This document shows, in pieces, positions 25,875 through 35,008 of a stretch of DNA of 64,000 nt. This DNA comes from Bacteroidales bacterium (GTDB lineage: Bacteria; Bacteroidota; Bacteroidia; Bacteroidales; UBA932), in assembly GCA_015060325.1 (NCBI GenBank), contig SUYQ01000008.1:37326-101325 (forward strand), given 5' to 3'. The notes beneath the pieces were generated by a model, which was given only the letters and a program-made list of their open reading frames with translations, did not search any database and was not told the origin of the DNA. A program made the position numbers and the translations under genes. The stretch's first letter is position 1. Every line of letters starts with the position of its first letter.

Positions 25875-26327
25875 TCAGGCCTTCGGCATCATTGACGGAT
25901 CAAACCCTTCCGGCATCCTGCCCTCGGACATAGCCACAAGTGCATCAACCACCTTGTCAAGACCATCCTTGATCTTTCCGCCAAGCAGGGTCTTCATCAT
26001 GAAGTTGAGCTCCGCCTCGATGATAATCTGGAATTCGGTCTTGTATGGATCCTGTGGAGCCGGATTGAAGAAAAACACCAGTTCAAAACGGAAAGGCGCG
26101 CCATCATCTTCAATCACAATCCGTGAGTACGGAACCCTCTCCCTCACCTTTATGCCGATAGTGAATCCCTGCACCGTAGCCTGAAGCGAATCATAGTCTG
26201 CCGTCACGCTTTCCTTCTTGTCTTCAGGAAGGAAAGCCACGAAGTTACGCATGTCCACAAACATCATGTACAGCTCGTACGGAGCCTTGGACACCATCCC
26301 CTTCTTGCTTTGAATCTCTACCGCCAT
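25875..26327 (-). CDS. SRPBCC/polyketide-cyclase-fold protein
   Basis: 150 residues with no signal peptide. The pattern of a helix-grip fold is visible: N-terminal strand, YELYMMFVDMRNFV helix, a central beta sheet and a long C-terminal helix (DGLDKVVDALVAMSEG). Such small SRPBCC proteins are common beside pyrE in Bacteroidales; the ligand is not known. It lies 1 bp from both neighbours. Confidence 0.65.
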   Translation of the reverse strand: MAVEIQSKKGMVSKAPYELYMMFVDMRNFVAFLPEDKKESVTADYDSLQATVQGFTIGIKVRERVPYSRIVIEDDGAPFRFELVFFFNPAPQDPYKTEFQIIIEAELNFMMKTLLGGKIKDGLDKVVDALVAMSEGRMPEGFDPSMMPKA

Positions 26328-26328
26328 A

Positions 26329-26967
26329 CTACTCGTCCTTTCCCCATGTTGACGGAGAATATCTCCATTCCTTAAGCACCTCTATATCTGTCTCCTTGAT
26401 ATATCCGATCTCGCTTGCGACCTCGACAAGGGTATCGTAGTTCGAAAGAGTGGTCAACTCGACATTTGCATCCTCAAAAGCCTTGCGCGACTGAGGGAAA
26501 TTATATGAGAAGATCGCGACCATACCCATAATGTCTGCACCAGCTGTCACAAGAGCATTCTTTGCTGCAAGGCTGCTCATTCCTGTAGAAATAAGGTCCT
26601 CCACAATCACGACCTTTGCTCCCTGCTCCAGAAGTCCCTCGATCTGGGAGCCCGTTCCGTGATCCTTCGGTTTAGGTCTCACATAGCAGAAAGGCTTGCC
26701 AAGGATATGTGCAACCAGATAGCCATGAGCGATAGCACCTGTTGCCACTCCCGCAATCACCTCCACATCCGGATACTGTTTCGTGATGATGTCCGCCATC
26801 CATCTGCATATATTCTCACGTATTTCAGGGTATGAAAGGACTTTTCTGTTATCGCAATAAATCGGTGATTTCCATCCTGATGCCCATGTGAACGGATTCT
26901 CCGGTCTGAGCATTACGGCCTTTATGTCAAGAAGTGACTCGGCCACGGCTTTCTCAACAGTCTGCAT
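26329..26967 (-). CDS. pyrE: Orotate phosphoribosyltransferase
   Basis: 212 residues. Makes orotidine 5'-phosphate from orotate and PRPP in pyrimidine synthesis. The PRPP-binding motif VVIVEDLISTGMSS is near residues 118-131, with VRPKPKDHGTG (flexible loop) just before it. First gene of a five-gene run (pyrE, SRPBCC, rsmF-like, TPR, lolE-like) with near-zero gaps. A TAACTTTG box on the minus strand at 27051-27058 predicts a leader of about 75 nt. Confidence 0.94.
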   Translation of the reverse strand: MQTVEKAVAESLLDIKAVMLRPENPFTWASGWKSPIYCDNRKVLSYPEIRENICRWMADIITKQYPDVEVIAGVATGAIAHGYLVAHILGKPFCYVRPKPKDHGTGSQIEGLLEQGAKVVIVEDLISTGMSSLAAKNALVTAGADIMGMVAIFSYNFPQSRKAFEDANVELTTLSNYDTLVEVASEIGYIKETDIEVLKEWRYSPSTWGKDE

Positions 26968-26985
26968 AATTATTGATTTTGATAG

Positions 26986-27015
26986 TTTGTTCTTAAGTTC
27001 TTCTGCCTATATTTG
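26986..27015 (+). promoter_or_regulatory. Promoter of the NUDIX gene
   Basis: TTTG (26986-26989), 18-nt spacer, TATATTTG (27008-27015). One of the best matches to the Bacteroidota consensus in the window. Transcription would start after 27015, which rules out the in-frame ATG at 27013 as the NUDIX start. Confidence 0.7.
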
Positions 27016-27050
27016 CAGATACATTCAGCATGCCAAAGAGACACATCCGG

Positions 27051-27058
27051 CAAAGTTA
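27051..27058 (-). promoter_or_regulatory. -7 box of the pyrE operon
   Basis: Minus-strand TAACTTTG. Its -33 partner is not clear: CAAA on the plus strand occurs at 22 nt rather than about 19. Confidence 0.45.
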
Positions 27059-27075
27059 ATAAAATTATAGGTCAA

Positions 27076-27687
27076 ATGCACAAAATATACTTCGAAAAGC
27101 GATGTATCATAATCTGTCCGCCAGACGAGCAGTCACTGGCTGACCCCAATGCAATCCTATTCAGCATCGGATCGGGAGCAGACATCCACAGCCTTGTCGA
27201 AATGGTCGAAGCATCGGAATCACTTCACAGGATATACATACCGACAGCTGACACGGAAGCGACCTATCGCATGATATGCACGGAATTTCTTGAAGTCAAT
27301 GCAGGAGGAGGACTGGTATCAAACCGACGCGGCGACTACCTTCTCATAAGCAGGAACGGGCTCTGGGATCTCCCGAAAGGGCACCAGGATCCTGGAGAAG
27401 ACATCACCGTCACTGCCCTGCGGGAAGTACAGGAAGAAACCGGTATAGACCAGCTGGAGCTGCGTGACCTGATCTGCATCACCGATCATTGCTATAAGAG
27501 GAACGGAATCTGGCATCTCAAGCACACATGGTGGTATGACATGCTTTATACAGACCCGACAGACCTTACCCCGCAAAGAGAAGAGGACATATCCAAAGCG
27601 GCATGGGTGGCAAAATCCAGCCTTCCGCCATTCCTTCTCAACACCTATCCATCAATAATCGAGGTCTTTAGAGAAGCAAAAGTGTAA
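27076..27687 (+). CDS. NUDIX hydrolase
   Basis: 203 residues from ATG 27076 (MHKIYFEKRCIIICPP). Residues about 1-85 form an extra N-terminal domain; the catalytic domain follows with an exact Nudix box, GHQDPGEDITVTALREVQEE then TGI (Gx5Ex7REUxEExGU). Family members hydrolyse nucleoside diphosphates linked to another moiety; the substrate is unknown. Good promoter upstream; a weak hairpin follows the stop. Confidence 0.85.
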   Translation: MHKIYFEKRCIIICPPDEQSLADPNAILFSIGSGADIHSLVEMVEASESLHRIYIPTADTEATYRMICTEFLEVNAGGGLVSNRRGDYLLISRNGLWDLPKGHQDPGEDITVTALREVQEETGIDQLELRDLICITDHCYKRNGIWHLKHTWWYDMLYTDPTDLTPQREEDISKAAWVAKSSLPPFLLNTYPSIIEVFREAKV

Positions 27688-27705
27688 AAAAAACGCACTT
27701 TTATT
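27678..27705 (+). terminator. Weak terminator-like hairpin after the NUDIX gene
   Basis: AAAAGTG (27678-27684), an A-rich loop, then CACTTTTATT. The 7-bp stem overlaps the stop codon region and is followed by T-rich sequence. Confidence 0.35.
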
Positions 27706-27778
27706 ATTCAAGATGAAACAAAAACTTCAAAATTTCGTATAATGTAGTGTATTTTGCAGTTATAAATTCACTTCATAT

Positions 27779-28828
27779 ATGAAACTTTCACAATTTCAGT
27801 TCAATCTTCCTGACGACAGGATCGCCTCTGAGCCACCTAGATGGCGCGACGAGTGCAAGCTTATGGTAATAAACAGGAAGACCGGAGAGATAGAGCACCG
27901 ACTCTTCAAGGACATCATCGAGTATTTTGAAAAAGGCGACACTTTCGTCCTCAACGACACCAAGGTATTCCCTGCCAGACTATACGGAAACAAGGAAAAG
28001 ACAGGAGCTGACATCGAGGTTTCACTCCTTAGAGAACTGAACCGCGAGCAAAGGCTCTGGGACGTTCTTGTAGACCCGGCCAGAAAGATCAGGATCGGCA
28101 ACAAACTATACTTCGGAGAAGATGAGAGTCTTGTTGCAGAAGTGATTGACAACACCACCTCAAGAGGGCGCACGCTCCGCTTCCTCTATGACGGCAGCTA
28201 TGAAGACTTCAAGTCAACTCTCTTCGGTCTTGGACAGACACCCGTACCGGAGTGGGTCAAGAAGGAAGTCACACCCGAAGATGCGGAAAACTTCCAGACC
28301 ATCTTCGCAAGGCACGAAGGAGCAGTCTCAGCGCCTGCAGCCGGCCTGCATTTCAGCCGCGAGCTGTTCAACAGAATGATTCTCAAGGACATCAACAAAG
28401 CCTTCATCACTTTGCACATGGGCATCGGCCATTTCAAGGAAGTGGATGTAGAAGACCTGTCCAAGCATAAGATGGACTCCGAAAGGCTCATCATCACCGA
28501 GGAGGCTGCCGAACTGATCAACAGGACCAAGAAGAGCGGTCACAAGGTTGTTGCGGTAGGCATCACAGTCATCCGCGGACTTGAAACATATGTAACCACA
28601 AACGACGAGGTAATCGCCTACGACGGATGGACAAACAAGTTCATATTCCCGCCACACAGATTTGCGATTCCGGATGCCATAGTATCCAACTTCCATCGTC
28701 CGGGCTCTACAATGCTGATGTCGGTGGCTGCGTTCGGCGGATATGATATTGTAATGAAGGCCTATAAAGTAGCATTGGAGCAGGACTATAAGTTCGGTCC
28801 TTACGGTGATGCAATGCTCATCATCTGA
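27779..28828 (+). CDS. queA: tRNA preQ1(34) S-adenosylmethionine ribosyltransferase-isomerase
   Basis: 349 residues. QueA transfers and isomerises the ribosyl group of SAM onto preQ1 at tRNA position 34, the penultimate step to queuosine. Family motifs: [13 protein letters not shown] at the start, [36 protein letters not shown] and [19 protein letters not shown]. Full length for the family. A 15-bp stem hairpin lies about 75 bp after the stop. No other queuosine gene is adjacent. Confidence 0.95.
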   Translation: MKLSQFQFNLPDDRIASEPPRWRDECKLMVINRKTGEIEHRLFKDIIEYFEKGDTFVLNDTKVFPARLYGNKEKTGADIEVSLLRELNREQRLWDVLVDPARKIRIGNKLYFGEDESLVAEVIDNTTSRGRTLRFLYDGSYEDFKSTLFGLGQTPVPEWVKKEVTPEDAENFQTIFARHEGAVSAPAAGLHFSRELFNRMILKDINKAFITLHMGIGHFKEVDVEDLSKHKMDSERLIITEEAAELINRTKKSGHKVVAVGITVIRGLETYVTTNDEVIAYDGWTNKFIFPPHRFAIPDAIVSNFHRPGSTMLMSVAAFGGYDIVMKAYKVALEQDYKFGPYGDAMLII

Positions 28829-28904
28829 TTAAAAAAAATTTTTAAGGCTTTAAAATAAACAACACGATTTTAAAAAACAGAAATTATCTGTTAAAAATAA
28901 AGCA

Positions 28905-28940
28905 AAAATCGGCTTCCGATGATTTTCGGAAGCCGATTTT
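28905..28940 (+). terminator. Strong hairpin between queA and dprA
   Basis: AAAATCGGCTTCCGA (28905-28919), 6-nt loop, TCGGAAGCCGATTTT (28926-28940). The perfect 15-bp stem has an A-run before and T-run after, so it can work in both directions. It ends 15 bp before the dprA start codon. Confidence 0.8.
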
Positions 28941-28955
28941 GTCATACATTGCGGC

Positions 28956-30122
28956 ATGGAAAATTTTGAAGAAAAAGCATGCCTTTGCGCCCTTGGAAAG
29001 ATTTTCGGGTTCAAGCCCAGAATAGCTTTGGCCCTGATAGAACACCTCGGCAGCGCACGCGAAATATTCAAGATCAGCAGGAATGATCTGGAACTGCTGC
29101 TGGGGCCGCACTCGCAATACACCGATATAATAAGGAAATCCACGGTGTACGAGGCATCAAAAGAACTGGAGCATTACGAAAAGCAGTGCATAAACTATGT
29201 CGGTTGGACAGAAGAGCACTATCCCCCATTGCTGAAGGAATGCCCCGACGCTCCGGTAGGGATTTATATCAGAAGCCGTACACCTGTCCCCCAACTATGG
29301 ACGCCCGAAAAAAGCATTGCCATTGTCGGCACACGGGACGTTTCTCCATACGGGAAAGAATGGTGCAGCAAAGCCGTACTCGGTCTTGCATCATCTGGCA
29401 CCAGACCCTTGATTGTCAGCGGTCTCGCCCTTGGCACAGATATCTGCGCCCACAAGGCCGCAGTAGAAGCGGGACTGCCGACAGTAGCTGTGATGGCAAC
29501 CGGTCCAGAAAGCGTATACCCATACAGACATCGGGAATTTGCCGACATGATGAGCCAGACGCCTGGCTGCGCCTTGATAACGGACTATCCGCCCGGCACG
29601 CCGCCCCTTGCAATACATTTCTTGAGACGCAACCGTATCATTGCAGGGCTGAGCGACGCAACTGTGCTTATTGAATCCAGACTCAAGGGAGGAGGAATGA
29701 TGACTGCCCGTCTGGCATTCTCATACTCCAGGGATGTCTACGCTTTGCCAGGAAGAGTCGACGACATCAGGTCACAAGGATGTAACTTACTGATCAAGAG
29801 CAAGATAGCCGAACCGCTTACATCGATACCGGACTTCCTGGAAAGCATGGGACTGCCTCAGACAAAGGCCGACACACAAGTGCCGGACACACGCGTGCTT
29901 TCCAACACTTACGGCTCCATGTTCAATGAAGACAAAATCAGCCAGATGGCCAGTTTGGTCACAACGATACGGAAAGAACGGGGCATCACGGTCGAGGAAC
30001 TTGCGGACCAGACCGGCCTGGGGTACGTAAGGACAGCGGAACTCACCGCGATCCTGGAAACAGACGGATTCATAAAGACAGACCTGTTGCAAAGATGCTA
30101 CATCAACATAAGTAAAAAATAG
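28956..30122 (+). CDS. dprA: DNA-processing protein DprA
   Basis: 388 residues. DprA loads RecA onto incoming single-stranded DNA during transformation. The N-terminal helical (SAM/HhH-like) region spans about 1-75. The Rossmann-like core has IAIVGTRDVSPYGKE, LIVSGLALGTDICAHKAA and the FLRRNRIIAGLSD segment. A C-terminal winged-helix domain (about 320-385, ITVEELADQTGLGYVRTAEL) is present. No -7 box lies between the upstream hairpin and the start, so expression may rely on read-through from queA. Confidence 0.93.
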   Translation: MENFEEKACLCALGKIFGFKPRIALALIEHLGSAREIFKISRNDLELLLGPHSQYTDIIRKSTVYEASKELEHYEKQCINYVGWTEEHYPPLLKECPDAPVGIYIRSRTPVPQLWTPEKSIAIVGTRDVSPYGKEWCSKAVLGLASSGTRPLIVSGLALGTDICAHKAAVEAGLPTVAVMATGPESVYPYRHREFADMMSQTPGCALITDYPPGTPPLAIHFLRRNRIIAGLSDATVLIESRLKGGGMMTARLAFSYSRDVYALPGRVDDIRSQGCNLLIKSKIAEPLTSIPDFLESMGLPQTKADTQVPDTRVLSNTYGSMFNEDKISQMASLVTTIRKERGITVEELADQTGLGYVRTAELTAILETDGFIKTDLLQRCYINISKK

Positions 30123-30145
30123 AGGAGATTTTTATGAAATTTGGT

Positions 30146-30153
30146 TAAATTTG
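30146..30153 (+). promoter_or_regulatory. -7 box of tatD-ansA
   Basis: TAAATTTG, 25 nt before the tatD ATG. Confidence 0.55.
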
Positions 30154-30178
30154 CAGGATACGAAACAAAAAGTTCCCA

Positions 30179-30946
30179 ATGGAGTTCATAGATACACACT
30201 CCCATATGTACGATGAGGCTTTTGCAGGCGAAGAGGACCTCGCCATGCAGAGAGCGATCGAAGCAGGAGTGACTAAAATAATATTTCCCGACATCGACTC
30301 ACAGAGCCGTGAGGCGATGTTTTCATTGGCAGACAGATACAGTTCCAACATATTCCCATGCCTCGGTCTACATCCGACATCAGTAGATGCAGGATGGAAA
30401 ACGGAAATGGATCTGATGGAAAAACATCTGGACCGTCGGATATGGGCAATCGGAGAAATCGGGATAGACTGCTACTGGTCCAGGGAATTTCTTGAACAGC
30501 AGAAGGAAGTTTTCCGGATCCAGCTGGAACTGGCTTCTCAAAGGAATCTCCCCGTCATCATCCATTCACGCGAATCGACAGAGCTGATCATCAAGATCCT
30601 CAAGGAGTGCAGTCACCTCGGCGTCAGGGGCGTATTCCATGCATATAGCGGAAGCATTGAAACCTATCGTGAGATACAAAGGCTGGGAGACTGGCACATA
30701 GGCATCGGCGGAGTGCTCACGTACAAGAAAGCCTCAATAGCTGAAACCGTGAAGGAAATTCCTCTCGAGAAGATCATACTTGAGACCGACTCACCTTACC
30801 TTACTCCTGTGCCATTCCGAGGAAAACGCAATGAAAGCAGCTACATTCCCCATATCGCCCGAAAGCTGGCTGAACTGACCGGCAGAGATGTGGAAGAAAT
30901 AGCTGAAACAACCACCTGTAACGCACAAAAACTATTCAAACTATGA
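30179..30946 (+). CDS. tatD: TatD-family metal-dependent hydrolase
   Basis: 255 residues. Metal-dependent DNase/hydrolase with a TIM-barrel fold. Motifs: FIDTHSHMYDEAF (HxH metal site), IGEIGIDCYW, LPVIIHSRES, FHAYSGS and the late LETDSPYLTPVPFRGKRNE. Full family length. The stop overlaps the ansA ATG by 4 bp, so the two are co-translated. Confidence 0.92.
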   Translation: MEFIDTHSHMYDEAFAGEEDLAMQRAIEAGVTKIIFPDIDSQSREAMFSLADRYSSNIFPCLGLHPTSVDAGWKTEMDLMEKHLDRRIWAIGEIGIDCYWSREFLEQQKEVFRIQLELASQRNLPVIIHSRESTELIIKILKECSHLGVRGVFHAYSGSIETYREIQRLGDWHIGIGGVLTYKKASIAETVKEIPLEKIILETDSPYLTPVPFRGKRNESSYIPHIARKLAELTGRDVEEIAETTTCNAQKLFKL

Positions 30947-31998
30947 CAGGACAGAGCCCAATCAGAGAAAGATCCGCCATCCTCCTGATCTACACCGGAG
31001 GAACAATCGGAATGAAGGAAGACCCTGCAATCGGAGCCCTTACTCCTTTTGACTTCAGCCAGATCCTGGAAGAGGTCCCTGAGTTGGAAAAATTTGCATA
31101 TAGGATTGACACACACACATTTTCCCCGCTGATTGACTCGTCAGATGTCGAGCCGTCCTTATGGATTGAACTGACAAGTCTGATCGAGGAGAGATACGAC
31201 GACTATGACGGCTTTGTAATCCTTCACGGAACCGACACCATGGCATATTCAGCCTCGGTACTTAGTTTCATGATGGAAGGATTGAGCAAGCCGGTCATAT
31301 TGACGGGCAGCCAGCTGCCTATCGGCAGTCCAAGGACGGACGGAAAGGAAAACCTCATATCCGCAGTTGAAATAGCTGCTGCGAAAGACGAAGAAGGCCA
31401 TGCCCTTGTACCTGAAGTATGCATATGCTTTGACAGCATACTCATGAGAGGCAACCGCACCAGAAAGATCAATGCAGACAACTTCAGGGCATTCCGATCC
31501 GACAACTGCCCTCATCTGGCTGAAGCAGGAATAAGCATCAGATACAACTCTTCCGTAATCCGTAAGCCCAAGGACTGGAATGCAAGACCGGAATTCCACA
31601 AGGAACTGGACACAAGGGTTTCGATTCTGAAGATTCATCCGGGCATAACGCCACAGGTCGTCAGGGACATCGTCTGCAGCAAAGATACCCGCGCCGTCAT
31701 AATCGAAACATACGGTGCCGGGAACGCCCCATCAAAGGAATGGTTCACAAGACTGATCGCTCAGGCGTCTGCTGAAGGAAAGATCATCATAAATGTGACC
31801 CAATGCATGGCAGGATGCGTCAACATGGATATCTATGCCACCGGAAAATGCCTCAAGGATGCAGGCGTAACCAGCGGTTACGACAGCACGACAGAAAGCG
31901 CCCTCGGAAAGCTGTTCCATCTTCTTGGAAGATACGATGACAACGATATTGTAAAAGGCTATCTCGGAGAAAACTTGAGAGGTGAAATATCAAAATAA
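30943..31998 (+). CDS. ansA: Type I (cytoplasmic) L-asparaginase
   Basis: 351 residues without a signal peptide, so cytoplasmic. Hydrolyses asparagine to aspartate and ammonia. The first catalytic Thr is in YTGGTIGMKED (near residue 20). The second motif is VILHGTDTMAYSAS, and QLPIGSPRTDGKENL follows. ATGA overlap with tatD. Confidence 0.93.
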   Translation: MTGQSPIRERSAILLIYTGGTIGMKEDPAIGALTPFDFSQILEEVPELEKFAYRIDTHTFSPLIDSSDVEPSLWIELTSLIEERYDDYDGFVILHGTDTMAYSASVLSFMMEGLSKPVILTGSQLPIGSPRTDGKENLISAVEIAAAKDEEGHALVPEVCICFDSILMRGNRTRKINADNFRAFRSDNCPHLAEAGISIRYNSSVIRKPKDWNARPEFHKELDTRVSILKIHPGITPQVVRDIVCSKDTRAVIIETYGAGNAPSKEWFTRLIAQASAEGKIIINVTQCMAGCVNMDIYATGKCLKDAGVTSGYDSTTESALGKLFHLLGRYDDNDIVKGYLGENLRGEISK

Positions 31999-32043
31999 AT
32001 ATTGCTGTTTGAAAATAAATTGCTAAATTGCACCGGATTTTGG

Positions 32044-32065
32044 GGGTGGTGTATTGTATCCACCC
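32044..32065 (+). other. Small hairpin in the exbB leader
   Basis: GGGTGG (32044-32049), 10-nt loop, CCACCC (32060-32065). It lies in the 132-bp gap before exbB. No exact TAnnTTTG box is visible there; TAAATTG at 32024 is one base short. The role is unknown. Confidence 0.35.
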
Positions 32066-32130
32066 GGCAGAACAGGAATTAACTAAAAATAAATCAATAA
32101 CTTAAATTAATCAAACACACAAAAACAATT

Positions 32131-32961
32131 ATGAAAAAAATTTTCATGTTTTTGGCAGTAATGGGCGTTATGGCCTTTTCTGCACAGAATGCAGTAGCTC
32201 AGGAATCTGATAACAATCAGATAGAGAATGCTGATGTAGTAAAACTGGAGACAGCAGATTCATTAGCAGCAGGTGATACTACTACTAAGGCTGAAAATTC
32301 AGGCTTAAGCGGCTTCCAGGCTGTACACACTCCACTCAAGCAGCTTTTCATCGACGGTGGTGCCGGATTCATGGCTCTCGTTATGGTCTGCCTCATTCTC
32401 GGTCTCGCCCTTTGCATCGAGCGTATCCTTTATCTCGGATTCTCTAAGACAAACACAAAGAAGCTTCTTTTGAACATTGAAAACGCACTTGCAGAAGGCG
32501 GAATCGAGGCTGCTAAGGAAGTGTGCAAGAACACTAGAGGACCGGTAGCATCTATCTTCGCACAGGCATTCATCCGCCTTGAGGAAGGTCAGGACCTGGA
32601 ATATGTAGAGAAGTCTGTTGTATCATACGGTGGTGTTGAGGCCAGCAAGATGGAGCAGAACCTTTCATGGATCTCCCTCTTCATCGCTATCGCACCTTCA
32701 CTCGGATTCTTGGGAACAGTTATCGGTATGATCCAGGCGTTCGACGCAATCGTAGTAGCAAACGACATGTCTCCAGCTGTCGTAGCAGGCGGTATGAAGG
32801 TCGCATTGATCACTACTGTCGGCGGTCTCGTTGTTGCGGTTATTCTCCAGCTCTTCTTCAACTACATCCTTTCACAGGTTGAGTCACTCACTATCGACAT
32901 GGAGAATGCTTCAATCTCTCTGATTGACATGCTGGTTAAGTATCAGGAAAACAACAAATAA
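32131..32961 (+). CDS. exbB: ExbB/TolQ-family proton channel protein
   Basis: 276 residues. Part of the inner-membrane motor that energises TonB. A cleavable-looking signal (MKKIFMFLAVMGVMAFSAQN) precedes an acidic periplasmic stretch, then a first membrane helix (about 78-100), a cytoplasmic domain, and two helices (about 178-200, 225-250). The MotA/TolQ signature APSLGFLGTVIGMIQAFDAI is present. The signal-like N-terminal extension is usual for Bacteroidota ExbB. First gene of a four-gene operon ending in a terminator. Confidence 0.92.
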   Translation: MKKIFMFLAVMGVMAFSAQNAVAQESDNNQIENADVVKLETADSLAAGDTTTKAENSGLSGFQAVHTPLKQLFIDGGAGFMALVMVCLILGLALCIERILYLGFSKTNTKKLLLNIENALAEGGIEAAKEVCKNTRGPVASIFAQAFIRLEEGQDLEYVEKSVVSYGGVEASKMEQNLSWISLFIAIAPSLGFLGTVIGMIQAFDAIVVANDMSPAVVAGGMKVALITTVGGLVVAVILQLFFNYILSQVESLTIDMENASISLIDMLVKYQENNK

Positions 32962-32975
32962 CAATCTTTTCGAAA

Positions 32976-33797
32976 ATGTCTTATAGAAAAATATTCAAAT
33001 GGTTATTGGTCGTCTTGTTCATAACAGGACTGGTAACCTCTGTGTTCGGTTTCCTGAATGAGTGGCCTGACACTGATGAATGGAAGCTGCACAAGAAAAA
33101 TGCAAAGGATCTTCCAAAACTCATCGAAAAGGCTAAAGAGGACGGCGTACGGGAACTGACAAAAGCCGAACTTAATGACAAGAAGAATGTTGTCGCTGTA
33201 GAATTGGCAAAGAAGGGCAATGACGCAACAGCCAAGTTCAATGAGCTTCAGAAAGAGATCGACTCAAAGAAGGGTCGTGAGAAGACCAGACTTGCAGCGA
33301 AGTATAAGTCTGAAATGGACTCATTGACTACAATAGCGATCGCTGCAAATGACTCTCTTACAATAGTCAAGAACGAGTACGCGAAAGAGTATGAGTTGAG
33401 GACTAACATCGACAAGCTGAATGAGGCTGAAGCCTATATTGCAAATGGTGATGCATCTGTAGATACCATCCTGATTGGCACATATGTGATGTTCGCAATA
33501 GCTGTATTAGCACTCTTTACCGTAATTTTCGTGATTACAGGTATGAACTCACTTAAAAGTCTTGGAAAGATTATCGTTTGGATGATAATCATCGGACTCA
33601 TAGTGTTCATAGCATGGAAGATTGCTCCAGGTGATGCACTTCACCCTGACTCATTCTATAAGGAAAGAGGAGCAGCCATACCTGCAGACGGTGACTTGAA
33701 GATGACAGACTCTATCCTGTATCTGACATATCTGCTGGTTGGAGGAACATTCATAGCACTCATAGTATCTTGGGTAGTCGGAGCAATACGTAAATAA
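32976..33797 (+). CDS. Conserved membrane protein between exbB and exbD, unknown function
   Basis: 273 residues. One membrane helix at the N-terminus (about 8-27), a long charged, likely coiled-coil segment (about 45-150, rich in K/E/A), then helices at about 160-185, 190-212 and 243-268. The coiled coil would face the periplasm, given the positive N-terminus. Its fixed position inside the ExbB/ExbD operon suggests it is an added part of the TonB motor. No catalytic motif is visible. Confidence 0.75.
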   Translation: MSYRKIFKWLLVVLFITGLVTSVFGFLNEWPDTDEWKLHKKNAKDLPKLIEKAKEDGVRELTKAELNDKKNVVAVELAKKGNDATAKFNELQKEIDSKKGREKTRLAAKYKSEMDSLTTIAIAANDSLTIVKNEYAKEYELRTNIDKLNEAEAYIANGDASVDTILIGTYVMFAIAVLALFTVIFVITGMNSLKSLGKIIVWMIIIGLIVFIAWKIAPGDALHPDSFYKERGAAIPADGDLKMTDSILYLTYLLVGGTFIALIVSWVVGAIRK

Positions 33798-33805
33798 GGA
33801 ATGAT

Positions 33806-34405
33806 ATGGCAAGAAAAACACCAGAAGTAAACTCAAGTTCGACTGCGGACATGGCATTCCTCCTGCTCTGTTTCTTCATGATGACGACTACAATGGATCA
33901 GGACAAGGGATTGGCTCGCCGTCTGCCGCCAATGCCGGATCCCAAGACCCAGCAAGAGAACCAGAAGATCAATGAAAGAAACATCATTCAGGTGAAGATC
34001 AATTCTCAGGATAAAGTTCTTGCCTCATCTAAAGCTAGCTCGAAAGCAATCGTCAACATCTCTGACCTTGGTGTGATTGTAAAGGAGTTCATAAAGAACC
34101 CTTCAAACAACCCTAACCTGTCAGAAGGTAGAGATACAACGATCGAAGTGGGTAACAAAAGACATGATTTCAGAGTATCCAAAGGAGTCATATCACTTCA
34201 AAATGACCGTGGTACAAGCTACGAGAAGTACATTGAGGTACAGAACGAACTTGTACGCGTATTCAACGAACTTAGAGATGAGGAGGCAATGCGCGCATTC
34301 GGAGCGACATACGCAGACTTGAATGAAGAGCAGCAGAAGATTATCAAAGACATCATACCTCAGATGATTTCTGAAGCTGAACCTAAGGACCTTTCTAAAA
34401 AATAG
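33806..34405 (+). CDS. exbD: ExbD/TolR-family protein (first copy)
   Basis: 199 residues. Short cytoplasmic N-terminus, one membrane helix (about 14-32, STADMAFLLLCFFMM) with the conserved Asp expected to carry protons, and a periplasmic domain. It is longer than E. coli ExbD (141) because of an insertion (about 80-150) and an acidic C-terminal helix. Lies 8 bp after the membrane protein gene. Confidence 0.9.
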   Translation: MARKTPEVNSSSTADMAFLLLCFFMMTTTMDQDKGLARRLPPMPDPKTQQENQKINERNIIQVKINSQDKVLASSKASSKAIVNISDLGVIVKEFIKNPSNNPNLSEGRDTTIEVGNKRHDFRVSKGVISLQNDRGTSYEKYIEVQNELVRVFNELRDEEAMRAFGATYADLNEEQQKIIKDIIPQMISEAEPKDLSKK

Positions 34406-34417
34406 GAGAACAACAAA

Positions 34418-34885
34418 ATGTCAAAATTTAAAAAGAAAGAGAAAAGGGAAGTACCACAGCCACCTTCTGGCTCACTTTCCGACATCGTGTTCATGTTGCT
34501 GTTCTTCTTCATGGTAACAACTACCATGCGTGAAACAGAAAGCAAGGTAATTACAGACGCTCCACAGGCAACTGAAATTGAAAAGCTTGAAAGAAAGGAC
34601 CTGACTTCATATATAAGCATCGGTTCCCCAACTGCAAAGTATCAGGCAATGTACGGAACAGGAGCTCAAATCCAGCTGAACGACTCGTTCAAGACAAAGG
34701 AAGAGATCCGCGACTTCATTGCATCAGAGCGTGAAATGAGGAATGAAGCAGACAGAGAGTTCATGACTGTAGCTATCAAAGCGGACAAAAAAGTCCGTAT
34801 GGGTATCATAACAGACATCAAGCAGGAACTTCGTCGTTGTTCAGCACTCAAAGTCATGTACATTGCAAAGCAGCCTGTTGAATAG
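34418..34885 (+). CDS. exbD: ExbD/TolR-family protein (second copy)
   Basis: 155 residues. Membrane helix LSDIVFMLLFFFMVTTT (about 20-36) with the conserved Asp. The periplasmic domain has the standard ExbD ending (DIKQELRRCSALKVMYIA). Close to normal family length. The two ExbD copies differ clearly in the periplasmic part, which suggests a mixed complex. A strong terminator follows. Confidence 0.92.
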   Translation: MSKFKKKEKREVPQPPSGSLSDIVFMLLFFFMVTTTMRETESKVITDAPQATEIEKLERKDLTSYISIGSPTAKYQAMYGTGAQIQLNDSFKTKEEIRDFIASEREMRNEADREFMTVAIKADKKVRMGIITDIKQELRRCSALKVMYIAKQPVE

Positions 34886-34903
34886 GACTTATATAAACTT
34901 ACA

Positions 34904-34935
34904 TAAAAAAAGCAGCCGATTGGCTGCTTTTTTTT
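34904..34935 (+). terminator. Intrinsic terminator of the exbB-exbD operon
   Basis: A-run plus AGCAGCC, 3-4-nt loop, GGCTGCT followed by eight or more T. Classic rho-independent form, 19 bp after the stop. Confidence 0.9.
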
Positions 34936-34978
34936 ATTAAAAACGGAGGAATGGATAAGTACTAATAAAAGAAAATGA

Positions 34979-34986
34979 TAACTTTG
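34979..34986 (+). promoter_or_regulatory. -7 box of the alkaline phosphatase gene
   Basis: TAACTTTG, 22 nt before the ATG at 35009. Confidence 0.55.
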
Positions 34987-35008
34987 TGGGTTGAGAAAAA
35001 AATAAAGC

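Noticed and set aside
27013..27075. Longer N-terminus for the NUDIX protein
   Set aside because: The ATG at 27013 lies inside the promoter's -7 box (27008-27015), so it would not be transcribed.
27688..27778. Possible preQ1-type riboswitch before queA
   Set aside because: The 91-bp AT-rich gap shows no G/C stem and A-rich tail in the preQ1 aptamer arrangement; only the weak hairpin of the preceding gene is seen.
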